From positions 275,972,122-276,036,121 of the forward strand of contig NC_084795.1 of assembly GCF_963169125.1 (NCBI RefSeq): DNA of 64,000 nucleotides, written 5' to 3'. The notes beneath the pieces were generated by a model. The model did no database searches, was not told where the DNA came from, and saw only the letters and a program-made list of their open reading frames with translations. Shown here one piece after another: positions 37,707 through 48,640 of the stretch. The number at the start of each line of letters is the position of its first letter. Positions within the stretch are counted from its first letter, which is position 1. This DNA comes from Humulus lupulus. Its lineage: Eukaryota; Streptophyta; Magnoliopsida; Rosales; Cannabaceae. The translations under genes and the position numbers were made by a program.

Positions 37707-38833
37707 TGAAATTCCGTTTTTTATGATTACCAACTTAATTATTCAAATTAAATTATTAATTGTTGAACTGTTACAGAAATGTTTAAACAGATACAAAGAC
37801 TGTTTGAACAGAAACCAGATATGTTTAAACAGTTTGTGAAAAGAAGATAAAAACGAACATAAAGTAAAGATTAGACGAATTTTTACGTGGTATCAACAAT
37901 CTTTGCAGATTGCTACTAGTCCACGAGGCCACGCCCAGAGAATGAAATTTATTAGAAGAATATCTAAACGATTACAAAACCAAATTGACTTATACAAATA
38001 AAGACTCCCTCTTGAATTTGTCGCAACTGTTGTAATCTAAACTCCTAATCAAATTTCTAAAGTGCTAAGATCTTGAACTCCCTTCAAATCATAACACTTG
38101 CACTTTTCCTCCCGAAAAGTGACTCACGAACAAGACTTCTCCCGAATCTTGATGACCAATGTCCAAGTGTGTTCAACCTGCACAATTAACACAAAGAAAA
38201 CAATACAGAAGTACACTGTAATAAACCACTAAGAACTTGCTGGACTCAAGTTCTTCACATAATAAAAAGTCTCTCTAAAACTTGAAAAATATTTGGAAAA
38301 TAATACACCAAGAGAGATGATCAAAAACCAACGACTTAAGGATGATTATATACTGTTTAGAATCCCTTTAGGTCGTGGAAAACAAATCAGAAATCAAACA
38401 GCCCATAAATGGAAAATCTTCCAAAACAGGAAAGTCAGAATCTGTTCAAACAGACTGAAAATCCGTTCAAACAGATTCATTGAACCTGGACAGTGTTTCA
38501 ACCCAGTTTCCTTAAATAAATAAGGAAACAATATATCCTTTATGATTGCAAGCTGTACACGATTTCTGGGCAACCAAATCAGATAAACAAAATAAATACT
38601 AATAATTTCCATTTCAAGAAAAAAATATTCTTTTATAGGAAAATATATATATTTATTTTATTAACACATAAATAAAAATCTGAATATAGAAAGACATATT
38701 TCACCAAAACAAGTAACTACCCATTTTCGAAATTCACCACAAAATATTACAAAAGAGGAAACTACTAATTTCGAAAATATCCTTTTAATTAATTTTGTCT
38801 TTATTATCAAAAATGCCAATAAAAGATTTTACA
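37707..38833 (-). repeat. Copia-2 5' LTR
   Basis: The LTR is 1127 bp and matches the 3' LTR except at scattered positions, for example a substitution cluster near 37870-37876 and an extra CT at about 38273. Confidence 0.95.
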
Positions 38834-38838
38834 AACAT
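38834..38838 (+). repeat. Copia-2 target-site duplication, right
   Basis: AACAT, the same five bases as 28281-28285. Confidence 0.92.
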
Positions 38839-38977
38839 TTAAGTTCTCAGGTGCATAGGCATTTGACAAAGTAGCAACATCATCAACATTGTGTGTTTCA
38901 GTGCAACTGTTTAATGTAAAAAGCATGAAAATGATAATTATGAAAATCATGACCAGTGTCTGAGAAAAAGAGCCCAT
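38834..38977 (-). pseudogene. small secreted-peptide gene, 5' part
   Basis: From ATG 38977 the frame starts MGSFSQTLVMIFIIIIFMLF, a strong signal peptide. After TLNSC it becomes a hydrophilic stretch (TETHNVDDVATLSNAYAPEN) and meets Copia-2 at LNV. A TATA box (ATTTATAA, minus) lies at 39034-39041. Without Copia-2 and one copy of AACAT the frame runs on to a stop at 28224, giving 66 residues with a basic/acidic tail and one terminal Cys. Size and layout fit a secreted peptide precursor, but I recognise no known family. The insertion now ends it a few residues into the LTR. Confidence 0.6.
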
Positions 38978-39041
38978 GTTTTCATTCAACCAAGAAAAAT
39001 AAAAATCATCAAAGCACCAATCCAATATTCAACTTATAAAT

Positions 39042-39711
39042 CTGCCACTTTTATTTTTCTTTATTCTTTCTTTCTTTACTACATACAGAAAGTGAGTTTT
39101 TTTATTTATTTATTTTTTCATTTTTCTTCAAACATATAAGAAGTGGGATTTCACAATTTTATGATACATATGCCAATTTAGATCAGAGAATAATGTCTTG
39201 TACTTATTTTTTTGAGTCAGGGTTGTTTTTATTTCTTTTCCTGTTTAGTTTCTTTGTCTTTCTTTTGAAGGTATAGTATTTTTGGTCAAAGAAACTAAAG
39301 ATTATCAGATTTAGAGTAGTGGTCCTATTTATATATATAGGTATGTATAACAATTTTGAGATCCGAACATAACCATTAGATATTTTATTTTTTGGATTTT
39401 TTTATTATAAGAGGAGTGGCTGATTGCTTAACAGTTAGCAGACATAAAAACAAATTAATCAATCATACATTTCACTTGTTACAGAAGAAAATAATAATAA
39501 ATACACTGCAAAGAATTTTCTTATATATCCTTATACAATTTTCATACAAAGAATCTAAAAAGGGAACAATTATACAATAGATAGATAGAAAATGGTACAT
39601 GCATGATCTGATTGTATTATTAACAAATGAACCCAATTATAAATTGTTATATATATTTATATAAAAGGGTTGAACATTTATTGCTCTGCTAATAATTTGA
39701 TAGGAAGTTCC
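39042..39711. other. intergenic DNA upstream of the split peptide gene
   Basis: AT-rich DNA with poly(T) tracts (39090-39130). No gene is recognised. It may include promoter sequence of the peptide gene, but no further motif is clear. Confidence 0.5.
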
Positions 39712-40021
39712 TGTCAAAATAGCATAACACAGTAGAAAAAAAAGAAGAAAAGGGTAGAAGAAAATTCTGAATTGTATTGATTACCAAGATTTCGAGAGCT
39801 TGGTTCTCTCCAAACAGTTATTAAACCTAACAAAATACTTGACAACCTCTCCTCTCTACACACCAGCCTATTTATTCTAAAGGACTAGGAAAATACGGTG
39901 CACTCACCCATACTCTAATACAACCCAAATAACTAACTCTTAATTTTTATCCCCTGCTGCAACCCCACTGGTATTCTTCTTGTGCTTCCTAGAATACACA
40001 TAAGTGAGGGAAGGTCTATCA
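39712..40021 (-). repeat. chromovirus 3' LTR
   Basis: TG/CA ends (TGTCAAAATAG to GGTCTATCA on plus view). The last codons of pol (to the stop at 39940) lie inside it. Confidence 0.88.
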
Positions 40022-42045
40022 ATACCCCCGGCCAAAAGTCTCACCTTGTCCTCAAGGTGCAAATGAGGGAATTGCTTCTGTATGACCTGAAAATCTTCCC
40101 AAGTAGCCTCAAATTCAGGAAGGTTGACCCATTTGATGAGAGCTTGTGGCTGAATCTTGTGTGTTCTAGGACGAAAATCCGGGATATCTTCAGGTTCCAA
40201 TGTCCATTCCAGTTCTGTTGTCAACCTCGGAGGAATACTAGTAGCCTGCTGTTGTGGCCCGAGTGCTGCCCGTAGAAGAGAGACATGGAAAACAGGATGG
40301 ATGACAGCCTGTGGTGGGAGCTTGAGGCGGTAGGCAGCTACCCCAACTCGTGCCAGCACTGGAAATGGGCTAAAAAAACGAGGAGAGAGCTTCTCATTGT
40401 GACGTTTGGCCACCGATCTTTGACGATACGGTCGAAGCTTTACATAGGCCAAATCGCCAACTTTGAACTCAACATCCCGACGTTTACGATCCGCCTGAAC
40501 TTTCATCCGCTGCTGAGCTCGCTGAAGGTTTTCTTTCAACAGGGAAAGAATGTCATCCCGCTCGTGTAGGTGCTGCTCTACTGCTGAGACTGGAGTTGTG
40601 GCTGCTTCAAAGCGAATCAATGGAGGAGGGTCACGGTGATAAAGAGCTCGGAAAGGAGTCATGCCTGCTAAAGAATGAAACGAAGTATTGTACCAATACT
40701 CAGCCCATGAGAGCCATTTAGACCATTGACGAGGTTTAGACCCAACAAAACAGCGGAGGTAAGTCTCTAAACCCCAGTTGACTACCTCAGTTTGTCCATC
40801 TGATTGTGGGTGGTAAGCGGTACTGTGTTTCAGCAGAGTGCCTTGCAAACGAAAGAGCTCCTTCCAAAAAGCACTAAGGAAGATCTTGTCCCTATCTGAA
40901 ACAATCGAGCGAGGCACACCATGTAACTTCACAATCTCACGAGTAAACACCTCAGCAACTGTCATGGCAGAATAAGGATGGCGAAGAGGGATAAAATGAC
41001 CATATTTGCTTAAGCGATCCACCACCACGAGAATTGAATCAAAGCCATTCGAAGGTGGTAACCCCTCTATAAAATCCATGGAAATATCTTCCCAAACTTG
41101 TGCCGGAATAGGGAGTGGTTGGAGTAACCTAGCTGGGGATTGAGCCATATATTGATTCCGTTGGCAAACTGAGCATTCCGCAACAAATTTCTGGACATCC
41201 TTCCTCATACCCGGCCAATACAAGTCTGCGGCCATTCTCTGAAATGTCTTGAAAGTACCTGAATGTCCTCCCATATTACTGCTGTGATATTCCTGAAGGA
41301 ACAAAGGAATAAATGGTGAAGTGGAGGGCAAAACCAGCCGCCCTTTAAAGCGAAGAACGCCATGATGCAACGAATACCCCCCACCATCGCGGCCTGAGTT
41401 TAAATCCTGGACCACCTTGCCAAGCATAGGATCGGAAGCAATATGGGCTTGCAAATCCAGAATAGACACCACACTTGGAACAGAAATGGCAGCAAGGGCA
41501 GGTGCGTGAGGAATCCGAGATAAGGCGTCTGCTGCCTTGTTTTCTAATCCTGGCCTATATTGTATCTCAAAGTCGTACCCCAGCAATTTTGTTAGCCATT
41601 TTTGATGCTCCGAAGCCACCAATCGTTGTTCCAGCAAGTACTTTAAACTACGCTGATCCGTACGCACTAAAAACCTTTGCCCCAACAAGTATGGACGCCA
41701 TTTTTGAATTGCGAGCACAATGGCCATCAGCTCTCTCTCATAAACTGACTTGGCGCTCGCCCGCGGGGATAGAGCCTTGCTGTAAAAGGCGATTGGGCGC
41801 TGATTTTGCATGAGAACAGCCCCTAAACCGGATCTGGAAGCATCAGCCTCCACCACAAATGATGCTGAAAAATCAGGGAGAGCTAACACCGGCACGAAAC
41901 ACATGGCATGTTTGAGTTTGTCAAAAGCTTCTTGCGCTATTGGGGTCCAGCAGAAGGCATCCTTGCGTAGCTGATCTGTCAAAGGTCTTGCTAACTCTCC
42001 ATACCCCTTAACAAACTTTCTATAATAACCAGTGAGACCGAGAAT
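39940..42045 (-). pseudogene. chromovirus pol, 3' part: RNase H, integrase, chromodomain
   Basis: After the frameshift at about 42040-42044 the frame is open for about 700 codons. It shows the end of RT (LGLTGYYRKFVKGYGELARPL), RNase H (VVEADASRSGLGAVL), integrase with HHCC (HSSNMGGHSGTFKTFQR and CSVCQRNQ) and the D, D, E in DISMDFIEG, IVSDRDKIF and SDGQTEVVN. A GPY/F-type region follows (SPRFFSPFPVLARVGVAAY). A chromodomain ends the protein (ALIKWVNLPEFEATWEDF, about 40090-40150). In this lineage the chromodomain directs integration to marked chromatin. The stop lies about 80 nt inside the 3' LTR. Confidence 0.92.
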
Positions 42046-43578
42046 CCCCGTAGCTCTTTGATGGATTTTGGGGCTGGCCAACTAGTCATAGCTTGTAGCT
42101 TGCTTGGATCGGCTGATACTCCTTGAGCTAAAATGATGTGGCCTAAATATTCCACTTGAGATTGAGCGAACATACACTTTTTTTTATTGGCATAAAGGCG
42201 ATGTTGCTGAAGCTTGGCTAACACTTGCTTTAAGTGTTGCAAATGCTCCTCCAAGGATGCACTATACACAAGGATGTCATCAAAGAACACCAGCACACAC
42301 TTTCGTAGAAAGTCCTGAAATACTTCGTTCATGAGAGCTTGAAATGTCGCTGGAGCATTGGTGAGACCGAATGGCATGACAAGGAACTCATAGTGTCCTT
42401 CATGCGTACGAAAAGCTGTTTTCTCTACATCTCGAGCCGCTACCCGGATTTGGTGGTAACCGGACTTCAAGTCCAACTTAGAAAACACTTGAGCTCCGTG
42501 TAATTCATCTAACAATTCATCAATGACGGGGATAGGAAATTTAGCAGCGACTGTCTCTCTATTTAAGGCCCGGTAATCGACGCAAAATCGCCAACTCCCA
42601 TCTTTCTTTTTCACCAAGAGAACCGGATTGGAAAACAGACTTGTACTCGGCTGTACAATACCAAATTGAAGCATTTCATAGACCAACCGCTCTATCTCAT
42701 CTTTCTGTGCATGGGCATATCGATATGGACGTACCGAAATCGGACCAGCCCCTTCTCGAAGGGTAATCGAGTGCTCTCGGGAACGTGTCGGAGGTAACCC
42801 GGATGGCATAGAAAAAATTGAGCTGTACCGATCGACAAGGTCAAGTACAGCCTGAGGTAGACGCTTGATTAGTGCCGGGGGTGCTGCTGCCAAAACACCA
42901 AGGTGCACCCAAAATCCATAACCCTCTTGCTCCACCGTGTGAAACATAGCCTTGAGAGTGATTGGTGTCTTACACAAACTGGGATCCCCTTGTAAAGTGA
43001 CCCACGCTCCGCCCATTTGAAACTTCATCACCATGGTTTTCCAATTAATTTGGATGTTCCCCAATGTTTCCAGTAACTACCTTGAGGGGCCCCAAATCCA
43101 TATTGCCAAGTTCCAAGGGCAAAAAATCAGTAACTACCTTGAGGGGCCCCAAATCCAATTCAACCTGAGCACAAATCCCCTTCGTACGAACCTTATCACC
43201 TGTGCCCAGCAATATTCCATAACAAGAAGTGGTAGTGATTGGTATTTCAGAGGCCAAAACAACATCCATAGATATGAAATTATGAGAAGCCCCACTATCT
43301 ATCAATACTGTGACTGGTCGCTGTCCGATACGGCCAGCCAATTTCATGGTATGAGAGGATGAGAAACCAGCTAGTGAATGAAGTGATAACATGGCCAGCG
43401 TTTCTTCAGTCGCTATTATTTCTTCTGAGTCCGGACTCGCTGGTGGGGAATCGGTAGGCGTATTGAGGTCTTCCTCATCAGTAATTAACATGACTTGTAA
43501 GGATTTTTTTTCACATTGATGTCCACGATAATATTTTTTTATCACACTTGAAGCAAACCCCACGAGTTTTCTTGTCAT
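42046..43578 (-). pseudogene. chromovirus protease and reverse transcriptase, frameshifted
   Basis: The protease is seen as VTVLIDSGASHNFIS near 43280-43320. Between protease and RT a 57-bp offset direct repeat (43071-43099 and 43128-43156, AGTAACTACCTTGAGGGGCC) has duplicated 19 codons. A frameshift follows near 43050-43065. The RT part is then open: SREHSITLREGAGPISVRPY, KKKDGSWRFCVDYRALN, FSKLDLKSGYHQIRV, the catalytic VFFDDILVYS and QVEYLGHII. It ends at the frameshift near 42042. Confidence 0.9.
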
Positions 43579-43899
43579 TGTATTCGGCTTCAGACATGCG
43601 AAGGGAGGATGACAAGGTTGGCAAAGTTGGTCTGGTGGTTACCGTGGTCGGAGAAGATGATGCGATGGATGAAGGTGATGAAACAGGTGAAAATGATTTG
43701 TGGCTAAATGGGTTAGTCGTGGATCTAAAGGAGGTGAGTGGGCTAAGGTTGGGTTTAGTGTTTGGGCTTTTCGTGGGCTGAGACGTAACCTGAGCTGCAG
43801 CAAAAAATTGTTGGCCCTCCTCTATTCGTTGGGCTGTTTCCATAATTTGGGCCAAGCCCGTGGGTTGTAGTATATGGATCGAAGCCTTAATTTCTTCTT
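43511..43899 (-). pseudogene. chromovirus gag, C-terminal part
   Basis: The fragment begins at KEEIKASIHILQPTGLAQ, a mid-Gag motif. A Ser/Thr/Pro-rich linker follows, then the zinc-knuckle start CFKCDKK. A 1-nt change in a T7 run (about 43531-43537) then shifts the frame. The rest of the knuckle (YYRGHQC) is read in the frame of the protease ORF. The capsid N-terminal half is missing. Confidence 0.82.
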
Positions 43900-44210
43900 T
43901 CAAAATAGCATAACACAGTAGAAGAAAAAAAAGAAGAAAAGGGTAGAAGAAAATTCTGAATTGTATTGATTACCAAGATTTCGAGAGCTTGGCTCTCTCC
44001 AAACAGGTATTAAACCTTACAAAATACTTGACAACCTCTCCTCTCTACAGACCAGCCTATTTATTCTAAAGGACTAGGAAAATACGGTGCACTCACCCAT
44101 ACTCTATTACAACCCAAATAACTAACTCTTAATTTTTATCCCCTGCTGCAACCCCACTAGTATTCTTCTTGTGCTTCCTAGAATACACATAAGTGAGGGA
44201 ATGTCTATCA
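43898..44210 (-). repeat. chromovirus 5' LTR, inner edge trimmed
   Basis: Same sequence as the 3' LTR, with an extra AGAAAA near 43922. Its inner edge reads TTTCAAAATAG where the 3' LTR reads TGTCAAAATAG, as expected if the deletion removed the terminal CA of the element strand. Confidence 0.85.
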
Positions 44211-47200
44211 TAATTACAGCCTTTATGGTTTAAATTTCCATTAATTAATTAATAAAAATATATATTGTGGGCTTAGTAATATAACATCATCGTGAGGCAG
44301 GTAAATATATATATGTATATGTATGTTTGTTTTAAGAGTAAGATAAGTCTTTATCATTGGTATATTTTGTCCAGTAAAAATATAGTGTGGAATGAGCTTT
44401 GTTGGTTGTGGTAGATGCTGAAGATAATGACATGTGAGTAAAGCTTTGTCCCATTTTGAAAATATAAAGGGGAACCAAAACCCTGTCTTGGATTGGCTAC
44501 ATGAGTACCTTCTCATAAATGTCAAAATCCAATTAGAAGCATCGAATGTTTTATTTGCCTAATTTTGACCAACCAAAAAATTTGCTTACAAATGTGTTGA
44601 CAAGCTATGCAACAACATAAGGCATCTGTTTAGTCATTTTGATTCATGTTTTGATCATTACTCTGTTTATATATGCATAATCATTTATCTATTCTAAGAA
44701 GCTTTTAGATGACTACTGGTAGAGAATTATTCTTATTGTTATAGATTATAGTTTATGCATTCTAGGTGTTTGAGTGAATGTCTCAATAAGTACAAATTAC
44801 TCAATAGACTTGTGTGTTATTTATTGTGTGAGTGGCAAATGACTACTGGTAGAGAATTTTTTCTTTTCTTTTGATTCTCTCAGTTGGTGTTTTGTGTGAA
44901 TTTACACAACTTGATGGATATCTTCTTCTATCTAAATGATATTTTTTGGCTTTTCTTGATATGAGAATTAACACTAATTGTTTTAGGCATTATTGTTAGT
45001 GTTTATTTACTCTCTTCCTTCTATGATTTGTATGGAACAATTCATTTGCAATTTGTTTTATGTTCAAATAAATTCAAATTTTATTCTTTTTCATGTCATT
45101 AAAAGTTTTACATCACTGTCTTTTTCTTTATAATTTCATTTTAGCCAAATAAGAAGATTTAACTCCATCTCTATTTCGTTTCTCAATCTGATGTTATTCT
45201 AATAAATTTTTGCTATATATTGTCCTTGCCTATTTTATTTTATTTATTTATTTTATTTAATGCTAAGTTTTTTTTTCTCTTTAGTTGAAAACTTTCTAGT
45301 TGGCTGCCTTCAAAAGAAGAGGCAAGATACTTGGTGTGCAAGTAATTTTTTACGGGAGACTCTTATTTTTGTTTGCAAGAGGTATTCCTTTTACCTTGGT
45401 TTATATTATTGAAATATTAGAGGAGTTTGAATATCTTAAATATTCATCCATAGTGAAGTAGGTTCTGAGATTATTATTGTGTGCTGAGGTGATAACGGAA
45501 GGTTGAGACCTTGTGTGTCTTAGTGAAGTAGGATCTGAGAAATTTGTGTGCTGTGGTGAGATAAGGACGAAAACATGTGTGTTGTTTGTCTATATGCTTG
45601 TTAAGGTAGCTTTCATTTCTAATTGATTTTATATATGTAGGTCGCTTAATGTCAAATAACAGTCAACAATTGAAAATACCACTACAAGAATACCAACCAA
45701 AAGTAGAACCTCCCCTCCTTGATATTGAAAACCCAATAACTAAACACAGAAAGAGAGAGTACTTTGAGTACTAATAAGATATAAGGAAGGCCATGCACTT
45801 GAAATTATTGGACAACTAGCATTGTTAATACTTATAAAAAAAAAAGGCCATGCCTAAGAGCAGCTTCCCACAGAGAGCCCCCACTAGAAGAAGAGCAAAA
45901 ATTCCTCAACACCTTCAAACTATCAGCATTGTCAAATATCCTAGCATTAAATTAGATATACAATTTTACATATAGCTATACTTGCATTTTTCTATATAAG
46001 AACATATGAATGTCTATGAATACAAATATCTATTCCATATAAAAATATATATATATATATATTCCTCATCTTCATATAAGGAAAATAAAAACTTTAAAAA
46101 AAATTATGTAGCTAGAAATTAAGGAGTTCTGACATTAAAACAAATTGCTTTTCTTGAGGTAAAAACAATACCCTCATATAGTATTTAAAAAAATAATGAT
46201 GAGTTAGTATATGGAATTAAGAAAAATATATCAATACTTGTCAATTAAACTAAAGTAAATTTTATTTGAATTTTAGAGTTATGAAACATTAAAGTAAATA
46301 TGCACATTGTATGAGAAAAAAATAATATATTCATTGCCCATAGTAGTAAAAGCCATAAGAATAGCAATTAGAGATTGTGTTATTGAAATAGAAAGAGAAA
46401 TATCTAAGTGTAAAAGCACAATTCTACTCACTCAATTCCTCATTCCTCTACTCGACCAGGTTGGCTATATGTACCCTTTTAAACTGCCCCAAACCCAGTG
46501 CTAACAATGCTCCCCTCCCATTAGAGTGCCATATGTCCATACTAACAATTCACTCCTAGCCAACTAGAGTCCTATCATTATTTCCTTTCATAAATGAGCT
46601 TAATTGATTACTTAAATTGGTGATAGTTTCAAATGCTTCGATCTAGCATTCAAAGAATGGGATTACTCGAAAATAACTACATTCTATTCTCTATTCCAAA
46701 ATAGGAGTTGTACTTGTCTTTCTAAACTGCATAGCAATAGCATCAAATAAAAAGTACTAAAATTTCGAAGTCACTTCAGTATAAATCCATGTACATTATC
46801 TAACAATAACATCTCAACATAACTTCACTTTATATAGTTACGATGTGTACAAGAACAAAAGCTTGAGTAACTAACATAATAAAATTAAATAAAAAAGAAT
46901 AATATAATTGATATAACCATAATAGTCTTTTCTTGGTCTCCAAGCTGTCAAATTTCAATGTTGGATGTTCACTACCACCTCAGATTCTTGTTTTATTGAG
47001 AAATAGAATCCTACTTCTCTGTTTACATTGAAAGAGTAACGCCTACAGTTTCCCTTACTTATCTCATACGAATCATATATCAGATAATGACAAAAACTAG
47101 ACCTGTTAATTTTCCAATTGTTTCTGAATAGAAATTGGGTTATTATTTAATGTTTGTCCATTTTTTTTTTATTAACTAATTCTTAGTGCAATATAACATC

Positions 47201-48640
47201 AGCCAATTCCTACAACGTATGTACTCCACACTATTGTACTTTCTTATTCATTATTTAAATATCAACTTAATAATTGAGGATGTTCCCTTTTCAACTTTTA
47301 TTTAAAATGAGTGCAATATAACTCACAATGCAATATAAAGGTCTCTCCTCTTAGCCATCACAAACAAAAGTAAACTCAAAAAAAGATTCTTCACAAAATA
47401 ATGGCATGATCGATAAAAGATTTTACTAGAATTTAGAAGAGTTTTTTAATCTAGAATCTATAGAAAACAGTGAATGCTTGTATAAAATATGTTCAATGTA
47501 CACTTTATCAATGACTTAGGAAGCTTAACAATAATAGCAAACTAAAAATAGCACCCTTATTTGATAGGATATGATCAAGCACAACAGAGTAAGGTTGGTT
47601 AAGAAAACATTGCTTGGTCAGAGTTGCAACCTTCAACAACAATTTTGTTAGCACACACTTTATTTCAAAAAAATTCTATCCATGTGGGCAAGTTTCCTTG
47701 TTCAAATCCCTTACAGTTATAGATATTTGAGATTCATGCCTTAACACAGCAAACTAATAAAAGGACAACCATAGAAAAAGTTCTCCAATATGCTTTCATT
47801 TTTTTTTCACGAAAAAGGATAACAAGGTGTTGATCCATTTTCAACTTTTTGATATTTTAAACAATCCAAAAAACATGACCGATTGTAAAGACCGGAAATT
47901 AAAATGGTTTTCCAAATGTTGAATCATAGGCTCCATCCACAAAGGGATAAATTACCAAGTCTTTTACGCTGTTGGATTTTCACTTCTCAAATCCCTCTAT
48001 TTTAGTTATAGATAGTAGATATAAATATTAGGGCAGACAGAGCAACAATTAAATCCCAAAAACCTCACGAAAAAGGCAGTAATTAATATATATACTTTTG
48101 TCAATTTTAGAAAGATTATAACACAAGGAACTCAATCTCTATTTCAGAAATTAAACCAATTAGTAAAGTCACTATAGAGCCCTTGGAAACACAATGGCCA
48201 AAAGTTGGACAAGAAGCTAGCAAACTTAACAAAATTATAGTAAAGGCCAATACAACAAATAAAACAAAAAAAATTGACAAATAAGACACAACACACAAAC
48301 GGAGAGCAGAACACCAACACCAACACCAAATCAAAGTTTGCTTTCATATTCAAAGAAAATAGGTTGAAAGAGCATACATTATATATATTTAAAAAAAAAA
48401 ACGACAGCCTAAATCCTATATCAAGTGAAAACACAGCAAAACAAACTTCAGTATTTATACGATATTGTGTTTGGTAAGATATTCATTTCACTATCAGGAA
48501 AAAAAGATATTGAATTTATTTAAGATAAGAGAAGATGAACAATGAGAAGCAAACTTGGGAGAAGGAACGTACTACTCTAGAGTTTCTAATTTTTTCCCTT
48601 ATTTTGTCTATTATGCTTATTTTTTGTGTGGTTATATTAC
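44211..48640. other. long AT-rich intergenic DNA
   Basis: About 4.4 kb in which I find no gene, RNA or complete transposon. Open frames here (for example 46307-46504 and 48116-48434) are short and of biased composition. Minor items: TA runs near 44305 and 46046-46062, and a two-copy direct repeat at 45455-45560. Confidence 0.55.
45455..45560 (+). repeat. two-copy imperfect direct repeat
   Basis: AGTGAAGTAGG-TCTGAGA, followed by TTGTGTGCTG-GGTGA, occurs at about 45455 and again at about 45522, a period of about 67 bp. Confidence 0.55.

Larger units (their letters stand above)
28286..38833 (-). mobile_element. Copia-2: structurally complete Sirevirus-like element
   Basis: This element of 10.5 kb has two LTRs (28286-29410 and 37707-38833), AACAT target duplications, an initiator tRNA-Met PBS, a polypurine tract, gag-pol and a third, env-like ORF. 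The LTRs differ at roughly 18 positions plus a 2-nt indel by eye, about 98 percent identity, so the insertion is fairly recent. The coding part nonetheless has a frameshift in gag, a stop codon in gag, a frameshift at the start of RT and one in ORF3, so it is not autonomous. It split a host peptide gene. Confidence 0.95.
39712..44210 (-). mobile_element. Ty3/gypsy chromovirus with deleted 5' internal region
   Basis: Two LTRs of about 310 bp (39712-40021 and about 43898-44210), about 97 percent alike by eye, flank gag-pol with a C-terminal chromodomain. The 5' LTR joins directly to mid-gag, so the PBS and the N-terminal part of Gag are deleted. Three frameshifts break the polyprotein. No matching target duplication is found (GTTCC left, TAATT right). 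The polypurine tract (GGCCGGGGGTAT, minus) lies next to the 3' LTR. Confidence 0.9.

Noticed and set aside
28816..38612. Conserved 70-95 codon frames at 28816-29189 and 38293-38612
   Set aside because: They lie inside the two Copia-2 LTRs, and their conservation only reflects LTR identity.
46307..48434. Possible genes at 46307-46504 and 48116-48434
   Set aside because: Short, biased composition, no motif, no promoter or splice context.
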